Assembly (NCBI GenBank): GCA_902774395.1
Contig: CACYIK010000005.1
Location: 62,001 to 126,000, forward strand
Direction of reading: 5' to 3'
Length of the DNA stretch: 64,000 nucleotides
Source: an uncultured Bacteroidota bacterium
GTDB lineage: Bacteria > Bacteroidota > Bacteroidia > Bacteroidales > P3
Position numbers and translations under genes: made by a program. The notes below the pieces were generated by a model that made no database searches, was not told the origin of the DNA, and saw only the letters and a list, made by a program, of their open reading frames with translations. Of this stretch, positions 50,274 to 58,650 are shown in pieces. Position 1 is the first letter of the stretch. Each line of letters starts with the position of its first letter.

Positions 50274-50384
50274 TTTGTAGGCTGTTACTATTGTCCTATC
50301 TTCGCTGTTATTTTTTTATTTCAGCGGTGCTCAGATCCCTTCGGGTGCACTCCTTGTCACTCCCTCTCACTCCTTTTCACTCCC
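50186..50384 (-). promoter_or_regulatory. 28-bp imperfect inverted repeat enclosing a start codon
   Basis: 50186-50213 (signal-peptide codons) and 50357-50384 (upstream) are complementary at 26 of 28 positions, one of the two mismatches being a G-U pair in RNA. The start codon (50273) and dispersed repeat copy B lie in the loop. Confidence 0.7.
50288..50353. repeat. 66-bp dispersed repeat, copy B
   Basis: One base differs from 31930-31995 (A instead of T at the eleventh position). It is followed by TCACTCC 10-bp units to about 50384, with one more unit than copy A at the junction. Confidence 0.9.
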
Positions 50385-50389
50385 TTGTT

Positions 50390-50923
50390 TTAGAACAGTT
50401 CATTAATCTCTTTGTGCAGCTCCTCGAGGGCCTTGTCGGTGGGCAGGTGCTGGGCTGCCGAGGCGAAGATAGAGGCTGCCAGACGCGTCGGGTCGTCGGT
50501 GTCGGTGAGGGTCACGGCACTGGAGTTGACGAGGTTGATCATCTCGTCCTTGGCCTCGCGGATGTGTGCCCAGACGGCGGGGTCGAGGTAGACCTGCTGC
50601 GAGAGGTTGTGCTCCCACTCGTCGCGTATGTTCTTGGTCATCACGCCTTGCAGCAGCTTGAGGTCCATGCCAGGCTGGTAGCAGCGCAGCACCAGGCTGT
50701 CGGGCGAGATACGCTCCAGGAACAGCGCCATGCGCTCGTAGGCTTGCAGGCGGATGGGCGTCACCACCTTGAGGGTCTCGCGGCGCTCGTCAATCTTCAT
50801 CTGCAGCAAGCGTTCTTTCTGTTGGTTGTCGAAATAGCGTTTCACCAGCAGGTAGAAAATGACACCCGCCAGGGCAAGGGTGGCCAGCATGGCCAGGATC
50901 AAAATAGCAGCTAATGTTTTCAT
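50390..50923 (-). CDS. Conserved-looking single-pass membrane protein
   Basis: A 177-residue protein, not assigned to a family. An N-terminal helix (MKTLAAILILAMLATLALAGVIFYLL) anchors a helical cytoplasmic or periplasmic domain with a coiled-coil-like start (YFDNQQKERLLQMKIDERRETLK). The later segment RLQAYERMALFLERISPDSLVLRCYQPGM is unusually well ordered. It is rich in charged helices without catalytic motifs. It lies between the sirtuin gene and the dispersed repeat, with an ACCCC-TACGGGGT repeat region upstream. Confidence 0.72.
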   Translation of the reverse strand: MKTLAAILILAMLATLALAGVIFYLLVKRYFDNQQKERLLQMKIDERRETLKVVTPIRLQAYERMALFLERISPDSLVLRCYQPGMDLKLLQGVMTKNIRDEWEHNLSQQVYLDPAVWAHIREAKDEMINLVNSSAVTLTDTDDPTRLAASIFASAAQHLPTDKALEELHKEINELF

Positions 50924-50933
50924 AAGTTATTAA

Positions 50934-51102
50934 AAGAGAACCCCTACGGGGTATATTTTATTTTTAATATATTTGCTATTAAGAGGAAACCCCTACGGGG
51001 TATGTTTTGTTGTGTCATTATAGATATACGACGTAGGCGTTTTCTTTTAATAGAAGTTTTCTGTTTTTTTATTTTTACCCCGTTAGGGGTTTTCTCTTAA
51101 TA
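50934..51102. repeat. Three copies of a palindrome-bearing repeat
   Basis: Copies at 50934-50954 and 50981-51003 are direct repeats (AAGAG-AA-ACCCCTACGGGGTAT). A third copy at 51076-51102 is inverted and covers the last codons and stop of the sirtuin gene. Each contains ACCCC-T(A)-CGGGGT, able to fold. No gene was seen between 50924 and 51082. Confidence 0.85.
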
Positions 51103-51769
51103 ATTGTTCCACCAGTTGGGTGACACCTTTGGTGGCAACCTCTTTGATAAAGGTGACGGGGTGGCTCACGGCCACCTCTTTGGGGTCGACGACATAGCAG
51201 GGCACGCCGCGCCGCACATAGTGTATCAAACCCGCGGCGGGGTAGACGGCCATCGAGGTACCCACGACGATGAAGATGTCGGCCTCCTCGCAGAGGGCTG
51301 CGGCGGGCTCGATGTTGGGCACCGCCTCGCCGAACCACACGATGTGGGGCCTCAGCTGTGTGCCGTCGGGAGCCTTGTCGCCCAGCAGGATGTCTTTGTC
51401 GCCCACCTCGACGATGAGGTCGGGGTTGCGGTCACTGCGGCCCTTGGTAAGCTCGCCGTGCAGGTGCAGCACATGGGTCGAGCCCGCACGCTCGTGCAGG
51501 TCGTCGATGTTCTGCGTCACGATGCGCACGTCGTACTTCTCCTCCAGACGCACCAGCTGGCGGTGAGCCTCGTTGGGCTGTGCCTTGAAGAGCTGGCGGC
51601 GGCGCTCGTTGTAGAAGTTGAGCACCAGCTCGGGGTTGCGCTCGTAGGCCTCATGTGTGGCCACATCCTCCACGCGGTAGTGCTCCCACAGGCCGTCCGA
51701 GTCACGGAAGGTCGAGATGCCGCTTTCGGCGCTGATGCCCGCGCCGGTCAATACCACTATTTTTTTCAT
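51083..51769 (-). CDS. cobB: NAD-dependent protein deacylase (sirtuin)
   Basis: A 228-residue SIR2 protein. The start at 51769 gives MKKIVVLTGAGISAESGIST with the NAD-binding GAGIS at once; an upstream ATG (51814) adds 15 non-conserved residues. TQNIDDLHERAGS and the catalytic His104 in LHLHGEL are intact. Tyr53-x-x-Arg56 (FYNER) is the signature of class III sirtuins that remove succinyl or other acidic acyl groups. The four zinc-binding cysteines of most sirtuins are absent between GRSDRNPDLI and RPHIVWFGE. A phased AACGTT array lies upstream. Confidence 0.93.
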   Translation of the reverse strand: MKKIVVLTGAGISAESGISTFRDSDGLWEHYRVEDVATHEAYERNPELVLNFYNERRRQLFKAQPNEAHRQLVRLEEKYDVRIVTQNIDDLHERAGSTHVLHLHGELTKGRSDRNPDLIVEVGDKDILLGDKAPDGTQLRPHIVWFGEAVPNIEPAAALCEEADIFIVVGTSMAVYPAAGLIHYVRRGVPCYVVDPKEVAVSHPVTFIKEVATKGVTQLVEQLLRENP

Positions 51770-51863
51770 ATCCACATATAACGCGCGCGGGATTTTTTTA
51801 TTGTCCGAGGGCAATACAAAATCTATCCGGTAACCCTTTCCGGCGTTACTTCGACCTTATCTT

Positions 51864-51924
51864 AACGGTCGTTTAACGTTGCGTAAACGTTAATCGAACG
51901 TTAAACGAACGTTAAACTGACGTT
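51864..51924. repeat. AACGTT palindromes at an exact 11-bp period
   Basis: AACGGT at 51864, AACGTT at 51875, 51886, 51897 and 51908, and GACGTT at 51919 lie exactly 11 bp apart, about one helical turn. The array is upstream of cobB and just downstream of the PorE-like gene. Confidence 0.92.
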
Positions 51925-51932
51925 CAAAATAC

Positions 51933-53573
51933 TTACTTCAAAGGAGTTAGGGTTGTACGGCGGTTGAGGGCGCGACCTTCAGGGGTGTCGTTGGTGGCGA
52001 CGGGGCGTGTCTCACCATAGCCGCGGTAGGTGAGGCGGTCGGGGTCGATGCCTCGGAGGATGAGGTAGTCGTAGACGGCTTTGGCACGGCGCTCGCTGAG
52101 GATGAGGTTGTCCTCGTCCTTGCCCACGGCGTCGGTGTGGCCACCCACCTCGAGGCGCAGGCGCGGGTGGCGCTGCAGGGCTTCGGCCAGACGGTCGAGA
52201 CCGGCCTTCGAGGCTTCGTAGAGCTCGGCACTGGCGGTGAGGAAGTGGATGTTGTTGAGGGTCACGGTGTCGCCCATCGTCAGCAGGTTCTCGGCCTGGA
52301 TGACGGGGTCGATGAAGGTGATGCGTTCGGGACGTGCGGGTGCCGGCATGATGAAGGAGTAGAGGTCCTGCTGTCCGTAGCCGCCGAAGCGGTCGCTGCT
52401 GAAGATGGCTGTGCGTCCGTCGGGTGCCACGATGAGGTTGTTCTCGTCGCCGGAGGTGTTGATGGGGTAGCCGACGTTCTCCACCTTCCACTCCCCTGTT
52501 TTGCCCAGCACTCTCTTGCACTCCTCTCTTTTCGCCACGTAGAGGTCCATGCCGCCCATGCCCATGTGGCCGTTGGAGGCGAAGTAGAGGGTCTTGTCGT
52601 CGAAGTGGATGTAGGGGGCTGTCTCGTCGCCTTTGGTGTTGATGTCAGGGCCGAGGTTCACGGGGTCGCTCCAGCGGCCTTCCTCGAGGGTGCAGCACCA
52701 GATGTCGGAGCCGCCGTAGCCGCCCGGGCGGTTGGAGGCGAAGTAGAGGGTGTAGCCGTCGATGGAGAGCGAGGGGAAGGATTCCCAATAGACGCTGTTG
52801 ACGGGTGTGCCGAGGCTGCGGGGCTTGCCCCATCGACCGCCCTGGCGGACGCTCATGTAGATGTCGCAGCCCGTGTGGCCGTCGCCGCGGCCGCAAGCGG
52901 TGAAGATGACCACGCGGCCGTCGTGCGAGATGGTCTGGGCTCCTTCGTTGCCGTGGCTGTTGAGGGGCTCTGGCATGCGGTGGGCCGGGCCCCAGTCGAG
53001 TTCCATGGTGTCATAGTCGGAGTAGAAGAAGTCTTCCTCGCGGTCGAGACCGCGTTCGGTCTGTGCGTTGCGGGGACTGCGGCGTGTGAAGACGAGCATG
53101 CGGTAGTCGGCGGTGAGAGCGGGCAGGTATTCGTCGGCGGCGGTGTTGACGTTGGGACCCAGGTTGATGGGGCGGAAGGGTACGGGGTTATCCACGGCGT
53201 GCTGGCGCCATTCTGCTGTGCGCAGTCCCTGGCGGGCCTCTTTGCGCCACTGCTTGAGGCGTGCCGCCTGCGGCGCCTTGCCTTTCTGCTCGGCGTCGTC
53301 GATGTGGGCGTCGAAGAGCTCGATGGCGCGACGGTAGCTCTGTTGGGCGTCGTTGTAGTGCTCGAGGAACATCTGCTGGTTGCCCAGCACGAGCCATGCC
53401 TCGTCGTATTCGGGGTCGGCGTCGATGGCTTTGAGCAGCAGCTCGACGGCCTCCTCGTATTGGCCCACCACGCCTTTCTCCACAGCTCGGTGGAACAGTG
53501 GCCGGCTCTTCGTGTTCTGCCCCAGGGCTGCCAGCGGCAGCAGCAGGAGCATCAGCAATGTCGTCTTTTTCAT
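51933..53573 (-). CDS. TPR, beta-propeller and OmpA-domain envelope protein (PorE-like)
   Basis: About 546 residues from ATG 53573. The signal peptide MKKTTLLMLLLLPLAALG is followed by a TPR region (30-90). A WD40/PD40 propeller (about 135-400) shows repeated blades such as DGYTLYFASNRPGGYGGSDIW and DDKTLYFASNGHMGMGGMDLY. A C-terminal OmpA domain has GGHTDAVGKDEDNLILSERRA, giving the peptidoglycan-binding Asp and Arg. This order is that of PorE of the type IX secretion system. The carboxypeptidase-like domain of PorE between propeller and OmpA domain is not visible. It precedes (in transcription follows) a T9SS cargo gene. Confidence 0.82.
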   Translation of the reverse strand: MKKTTLLMLLLLPLAALGQNTKSRPLFHRAVEKGVVGQYEEAVELLLKAIDADPEYDEAWLVLGNQQMFLEHYNDAQQSYRRAIELFDAHIDDAEQKGKAPQAARLKQWRKEARQGLRTAEWRQHAVDNPVPFRPINLGPNVNTAADEYLPALTADYRMLVFTRRSPRNAQTERGLDREEDFFYSDYDTMELDWGPAHRMPEPLNSHGNEGAQTISHDGRVVIFTACGRGDGHTGCDIYMSVRQGGRWGKPRSLGTPVNSVYWESFPSLSIDGYTLYFASNRPGGYGGSDIWCCTLEEGRWSDPVNLGPDINTKGDETAPYIHFDDKTLYFASNGHMGMGGMDLYVAKREECKRVLGKTGEWKVENVGYPINTSGDENNLIVAPDGRTAIFSSDRFGGYGQQDLYSFIMPAPARPERITFIDPVIQAENLLTMGDTVTLNNIHFLTASAELYEASKAGLDRLAEALQRHPRLRLEVGGHTDAVGKDEDNLILSERRAKAVYDYLILRGIDPDRLTYRGYGETRPVATNDTPEGRALNRRTTLTPLK

Positions 53574-53586
53574 AGCCATAATAACG

Positions 53587-53615
53587 GAAAACCGCCACGC
53601 ATTATTGCGTGGCGG
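53587..53615 (-). terminator. Terminator of the T9SS adhesin gene
   Basis: A 10-bp stem (53592-53601 with 53606-53615) and 4-base loop are followed on the minus strand by TTTT, 14 bp before the start of the PorE-like gene. Confidence 0.85.
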
Positions 53616-53639
53616 CTTCCTAATTTTGAGACCATGCCG

Positions 53640-56600
53640 TCAATCGACGATGAGTTTGCGGACGACGGTGCTCTGTTCGTCGGTAATGCGGATGAAGTAG
53701 GCACCGGGTGTCAGACTGCTGACGTCAATTACGTATTTCGAATCTCGGATTTCGAAATTGGCAACAGCGTGGCCGCTCATGTCCAGCAGCACAGCGTGCA
53801 GGGGTCTGTCGCTGTTGGTGTTGATGGTGACTGTGCTGTGTGACGGGTTGGGATAGATGTCGATGGCCACGTTGTCGATATCGTCGATACCTTCGGTGGC
53901 GGTGGAGAAACTGACGCGGTCGCTCCAGACGCTGGTCATGCCGTCTTCGCAGAGGGTCATGACGTAGACGTCGTAGAGGGTTTCGGACTCTAGATTAGTG
54001 AGGGTGACGTAGTGAGTGTCGACGCCGGGCTGGACAGGCACTGTCAGGGTGTTGCCATGGCCTTGTTGGAAGCCTGCCGGGCCGTAGGTGATGGTCCAGG
54101 GACCTTCTGTCGGAGCCTGCCAGGTCACCAAGGCGCTGTGGGCAGTGATGGCACTGACGGCCACGTTGTTCACTTGGGTGCATTCGTTGGTAGAGAACGC
54201 TACGGTGTCGCTCCAGAGCAACTGTCCGTCGGTGCAGAGGGGACGCACGCTGACGCTGTAGCGGGTGCCCTGTTCCAGTCCGCTCACCACTGCATAGGTG
54301 CTGTCGCAAAGAATCAGGCTGTCGAGGGCGGGACCTGTCAGGTGCATCTCCCATTCGGTCTCGATGCCCCTCGGCTGCCAGCTGATGCGGGCCGAGGAGA
54401 GACTGACGTCGCTGACTTCCAATTGTTCGACGGGGCGGCACGGGGGTATGTGGTGGACGGTGTAGATGGAGAGGCTGTCAATATAGAATGTGGCTAGATT
54501 GCTTATGCTGTCGCGATAGAAGGTGAAGTACAGTTCTCCGTTGCCACGGGGTATGTCGGAGGTGTTGATGTCTATGGTATGCCATGTGTGGTCGCCGCCG
54601 AAGAGGCTGTTGGACATGATGGAGTCGTCGAGCAGGACAAGGGGCTGGCCCAGCGAGTCGCCGAAGTAGGAGACCTGCATGCGCATGGGCAGGTAGTGTG
54701 GATGGTGAAGTTCATCGGCATAGCTGTGGTACACGTAGACCTTGAAGGAGATAAAGGCTTCGTTTTCGGTGAAGTGGAACTGTGGAGTGGTGACGGTGGT
54801 CAGGCTGTCGTCGTATACGCTGCCGTACAGGTAGGTTTCGCCGGTGCTGCTGTTGGTGAACACTGAGGGCGTCTGGGTCGGTAGGTTGGACATTTTCCAG
54901 CAGCGCAGCAGCGTGGTGGTTGGCTTGGGATCGAATGTCTCGAGATAGGGCAGGGGATAGACGCCGCAGTCGGTGGTGAAGTCCATGTGCACGGGGAAGG
55001 TGACGGTGCTGTCGGAGCATACCGTGGCAATCCATGCCCTGTAGTCGGTGGCGATGGCGAGGCCGCCGATGGTGACGGTGTCGCCCTGGAAGTCGACGGT
55101 GTCGCCGTTGAAGTAGAGGCGGTAGTGGTCTGCGCCGTTGGCGCCGTGGACGACGAGGGTGGCAGAACTGTCGGTCACCGAGGCCACTGTTATTGAGTCG
55201 GGCATTTGACACGGGAGGTCGGGCAGCAGGCTCAGGTCGTCAACCCTCGGTTGCCACGACCAGGTACCGCTTATGAGGCCGAAGCGCATGGCTACATGGC
55301 GGCCGGAACCGCTGTAGCTGCCTAGCGACACGTGTTTCGGCTCCCATTGGTCGGCCACGGTGGGGTAGACCGTCTGTATGGGTTCAAAGGTGGTGGTGTC
55401 GGCGGGGTCGGTCATCACGCCGACGGTCACCATGTCGTTATCGTAGTATTGCCACATATTGAGCCAGAACTCGAGGGCCAGGTCGTTGAGGCTGTCCACC
55501 GCGGGCAGGATGTAGAAGAAGGGCTCGTTGTTGCCACCCACATTGGGGGCCAGAGATTTGCCAGTGTCGCCACGGTGGCTGCCGGGGGTGGTGCGGTCGC
55601 CGCTGTTGTTGGGGAAGTGGTAGTCGAGGAAGCTCGAGCAGAGGCCTATGCCGTCGTCGAAGTTTTCCACGAAGGGCAGTTCGGCATGGGTGATGACACC
55701 GCAGGCTGTGGCCGCCGTGGTGCTGATGGCTGTGGAGAGGGTTCCGTCGATGGGGCAGATGGCGGCGACGGAGAGGGTGTAGCGTGTGGAATGGCGCAGG
55801 CCCGTGAGGGTGTGGGTGTAGCCCGTGATGTCGGCGGAGTCGACGGTGAGACCGTCGGACCACCAGAGACGGTAGTGGCCTACTGAATCGTCGTCGGCGA
55901 TGCGCACGGCGAGAGAGGTTTGGCTGACGCCGCTCACCGTCAGGCTGTCGGGATAGGCGCAGGAGGCGGAATAGGAGAGTGTGAAGTTGTCGAGGTAGAC
56001 GGACCTATAGCTGTTCAGACTGGTGCAGCGCAGTGCCAGACGGCCGTTGCCGATGCCGTCGAGGGGACGCTCATAGTAGTCCCAGTAGTTGAAGAGCCCA
56101 TTGGAGAAGGGCACGGTGTCGAAGGCTATGAAGGTGGAGGGGTCGGAGCCGTCGGTGAGCACGCCGAGTTCGAGGCGTGTGTTGGAGGAGTCGGAGCTGA
56201 CACCCATGACGTTGAAGGAGAGAGAGAGCCCGTTATAGTTCATGGCCATGGGCGGCAGCACGGCATAGGAGCGGTTGGTGTCGCCCTGGTAGATCTCGCA
56301 CCTCATGCGCAGGCAGCGGATGTCTCTGCTTTCGTAGAAGGTTACGCTGCTGTAGGAGTCGGGACCCTCGTGGCGTGTCCAGCAGTCGCCGAAGGAGTTA
56401 CTGGGCCATGTTTCGAAGTCTTCGCTCCAGGGGAGGGTGCTGATGGCGGGGCACTCGGTGGTGAAGGTGGTGGTGTCGGCGTCGGTGAGGCCGTTGGCGC
56501 ACTGGCGGCGCACGGTGACGGTATATTCAGTGTTGGGGTTGAGGCCGCTGAAGGAGCATGAGGTGGCTCCCGTCACTGTCAAGGTCTGCGTGCCGCAGGT

Positions 56601-58457
56601 TACCTCATAGGCGGTGACGGCAAAGGGTTCGCTCCACGACACGGAGACCGATGTGGAGGTGACACCCGTGCAGGTGATGTTGGTAGGCGGCACACACGAG
56701 TTGAGGGTATGGAAAGTGGCGCTGACGGCGTCACTCGTGCCTGCGGTGCAAAGTGCCACGACGGCCACGTTGTAGTCGCTGTTGAGAGTCAGGCCTGTGA
56801 TGTTTACCGTGGTATTGGCGGTGGTGAAGGAGGAGGGTTGTCCTACTCCCGTGATGGTGACACGGTAGCTGCCGCTGTGTCCGGGGTCGTTCCAACTGGC
56901 GGTGACCGATGTGTCGGTGATGTTGCTGAAGACAATGTCTTCGACGGCGGAGCAGCCCTCGGCGAGGTGTATATCGATGTCATCGAGGTAGAGTAATGCC
57001 GAGTAACTTGAGATATGGCTGAAGCGGAAGGCGATGATGTTGCCCGTGCCGGTGTAGCTATCGAGGCGTACGGAGCGGTCAATCCAGGTGTTCCTGGGAA
57101 GGTTTACTGTTTGGACGGGGACAAAGGACTCCCAGTGACCAGCCTCGTCAAGCACGCCCACCTCTAGAAGGCCGTCGTCGTTGCGGGCGGAGAAACTAAT
57201 CTCAAGGTCGGCAACGCTGTCCATGGGCGGCAGTGACAGCATTGCAGCGGAGTCGGAGCCGGTAGCCCAATGGAGATATTTCGTCGGATGCTGTGAGTTG
57301 CCGTTGACAATAGAGGCATAGGTCGTTTTGCGCCAGCAGCCGGGGTTGAAGATGTAGCCTGCAGTGGGAGTGTTATCAAAGTTTTCGGTGAAGGGCAGTG
57401 CCGAGTGCGGGATGGGGTCGCAGGGAGTCCAGAAGTCGAAGCTCTGCCAGTTGCTGCTGTCGCTGCCGCAGTGCGACATCAGGTACATATAGTAATGGTG
57501 GTTGGGCAGGAGGGTGTCGATGTAGAAGACCGAGTCGTTGGTCATGCCGTCGATGCTGTTACCCAGCCATGAGTCGTATCTACTCACGGTGTCGTACTCG
57601 AGCAGATAGGTGCATCCGCCGACGCCGTTGGGTGTCCACATCAGGGTGACCGAGGTGGGGGTGAGGTCGGCGATGCGAATGTTTTCGGGACGTGGACAGG
57701 GTGGTTCGGGACGTTCGTAGGTCACCACCAGACCACTGTCGGGCAGGCCGAGGCGATGCCAGGAAAAGATATTGTTATTGTTGAGAGTGATTGACGACGG
57801 TGAGACCGCCATGGGCGGATCCCAGGAATCCCTGAGGATGATTCGTTCATCAAGGCCTTTGGCAACCATCATGAAGTTGAAGGAGGTGTCGGTGCTGTGG
57901 TTTTCCATGTGACCGTAGTGGGCCGAGATGTTGCCGTTGGAGTGGATGTGGATCTGGTAGTTGAAGTCGTCGTTGCCAGTGGCGTTAAAGTGCTGCACGT
58001 GCTGGAACTCGACAATCAGTGTCTGTTCCCCATTGCCGTCGTCCACTGTCTGCCAGTAGCAAGCCGAGCTGCCGGCGGGCATCTGTCCGTCGACAAGGAG
58101 GAATGGCACAATGGCAAAATGGTAGTAAGGCTCGTTGTAATAGCGGTACGCGTTGTCATAGCCATTCATGGGATGGCCGGCGGGAACACTTTGCCGGTCG
58201 AGGATGATGTGGCCGTCGGCACGCGCCACGACCTCGGTGCCCTGGGCGATGAGGTTTTCGCCAAAGGCGAAGTCGAAGGGCATGGCGAAGGTCTGCCAGC
58301 CTTGGTCGCCCACCACGGAGGTGAGCTGTGTGCCCGTCGAGGCAATGGATACATACGGCGCATAGTCAGTACTCACGGTGTAGGAGTTTAGCCTCTGCGC
58401 CTGCGTCACGGATACTCCGATGAGCAGTAACGTCAAAAAAAGAATTGTTTTTTTCAT
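53640..58457 (-). CDS. Large secreted FN3/jelly-roll protein with an intact T9SS domain
   Basis: 1605 residues from MKKTILFLTLLLIGVSVTQAQ at 58457; the ATG at 58526 would put 23 unusual residues before a perfect signal peptide. An N-terminal beta domain (25-240) is followed by alternating FN3 domains (seven, each opened by a Cys-rich start such as CPRPENIRI or CVPPTNITC) and MAM/adhesin-like jelly rolls (four, opened by LPFTENFDN, LPWSEDFET, LPFVENFDD and LPYLETFDP). The end is a full sorting domain: IDIYPNPSHSTVTI, VLLDMSGHAVANF, GAYFIRITD and KLIVD. It is a surface adhesin by architecture. The PorE-like gene lies directly downstream. Confidence 0.9.
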   Translation of the reverse strand: MKKTILFLTLLLIGVSVTQAQRLNSYTVSTDYAPYVSIASTGTQLTSVVGDQGWQTFAMPFDFAFGENLIAQGTEVVARADGHIILDRQSVPAGHPMNGYDNAYRYYNEPYYHFAIVPFLLVDGQMPAGSSACYWQTVDDGNGEQTLIVEFQHVQHFNATGNDDFNYQIHIHSNGNISAHYGHMENHSTDTSFNFMMVAKGLDERIILRDSWDPPMAVSPSSITLNNNNIFSWHRLGLPDSGLVVTYERPEPPCPRPENIRIADLTPTSVTLMWTPNGVGGCTYLLEYDTVSRYDSWLGNSIDGMTNDSVFYIDTLLPNHHYYMYLMSHCGSDSSNWQSFDFWTPCDPIPHSALPFTENFDNTPTAGYIFNPGCWRKTTYASIVNGNSQHPTKYLHWATGSDSAAMLSLPPMDSVADLEISFSARNDDGLLEVGVLDEAGHWESFVPVQTVNLPRNTWIDRSVRLDSYTGTGNIIAFRFSHISSYSALLYLDDIDIHLAEGCSAVEDIVFSNITDTSVTASWNDPGHSGSYRVTITGVGQPSSFTTANTTVNITGLTLNSDYNVAVVALCTAGTSDAVSATFHTLNSCVPPTNITCTGVTSTSVSVSWSEPFAVTAYEVTCGTQTLTVTGATSCSFSGLNPNTEYTVTVRRQCANGLTDADTTTFTTECPAISTLPWSEDFETWPSNSFGDCWTRHEGPDSYSSVTFYESRDIRCLRMRCEIYQGDTNRSYAVLPPMAMNYNGLSLSFNVMGVSSDSSNTRLELGVLTDGSDPSTFIAFDTVPFSNGLFNYWDYYERPLDGIGNGRLALRCTSLNSYRSVYLDNFTLSYSASCAYPDSLTVSGVSQTSLAVRIADDDSVGHYRLWWSDGLTVDSADITGYTHTLTGLRHSTRYTLSVAAICPIDGTLSTAISTTAATACGVITHAELPFVENFDDGIGLCSSFLDYHFPNNSGDRTTPGSHRGDTGKSLAPNVGGNNEPFFYILPAVDSLNDLALEFWLNMWQYYDNDMVTVGVMTDPADTTTFEPIQTVYPTVADQWEPKHVSLGSYSGSGRHVAMRFGLISGTWSWQPRVDDLSLLPDLPCQMPDSITVASVTDSSATLVVHGANGADHYRLYFNGDTVDFQGDTVTIGGLAIATDYRAWIATVCSDSTVTFPVHMDFTTDCGVYPLPYLETFDPKPTTTLLRCWKMSNLPTQTPSVFTNSSTGETYLYGSVYDDSLTTVTTPQFHFTENEAFISFKVYVYHSYADELHHPHYLPMRMQVSYFGDSLGQPLVLLDDSIMSNSLFGGDHTWHTIDINTSDIPRGNGELYFTFYRDSISNLATFYIDSLSIYTVHHIPPCRPVEQLEVSDVSLSSARISWQPRGIETEWEMHLTGPALDSLILCDSTYAVVSGLEQGTRYSVSVRPLCTDGQLLWSDTVAFSTNECTQVNNVAVSAITAHSALVTWQAPTEGPWTITYGPAGFQQGHGNTLTVPVQPGVDTHYVTLTNLESETLYDVYVMTLCEDGMTSVWSDRVSFSTATEGIDDIDNVAIDIYPNPSHSTVTINTNSDRPLHAVLLDMSGHAVANFEIRDSKYVIDVSSLTPGAYFIRITDEQSTVVRKLIVD

Positions 58458-58589
58458 GATATTGATTTTTTGTTGGTTGTTTTGATATGCACCTAATAGA
58501 CACACGGGTGTCTTCTTTTGCTGCATCTAAGACTGAAAAGATTCATTTTTGGCTCACTTTTTAATAATTCTTTTTTTTATCCATGCTCC

Positions 58590-58624
58590 AGAAAAAACAG
58601 AAAAGGCCGCCTTTTCAGGCGGCC
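58590..58624 (-). terminator. Terminator after the gene at 58651
   Basis: GGCCGCC (58605-58611) pairs with GGCGGCC (58618-58624), followed on the minus strand by TTTTCTGTTTTTT. The remaining spacer 58458-58589 is AT-rich with no gene seen. Confidence 0.88.
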
Positions 58625-58650
58625 TGTCATGTGTTTTTGTCATGATCTCC

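Noticed and set aside
52137..53843. A 568-residue plus-strand frame over the PorE-like gene
   Set aside because: Antisense to a gene with a signal peptide, propeller blades and an OmpA domain; Val/Gly/Ala/His-rich composition without any motif.
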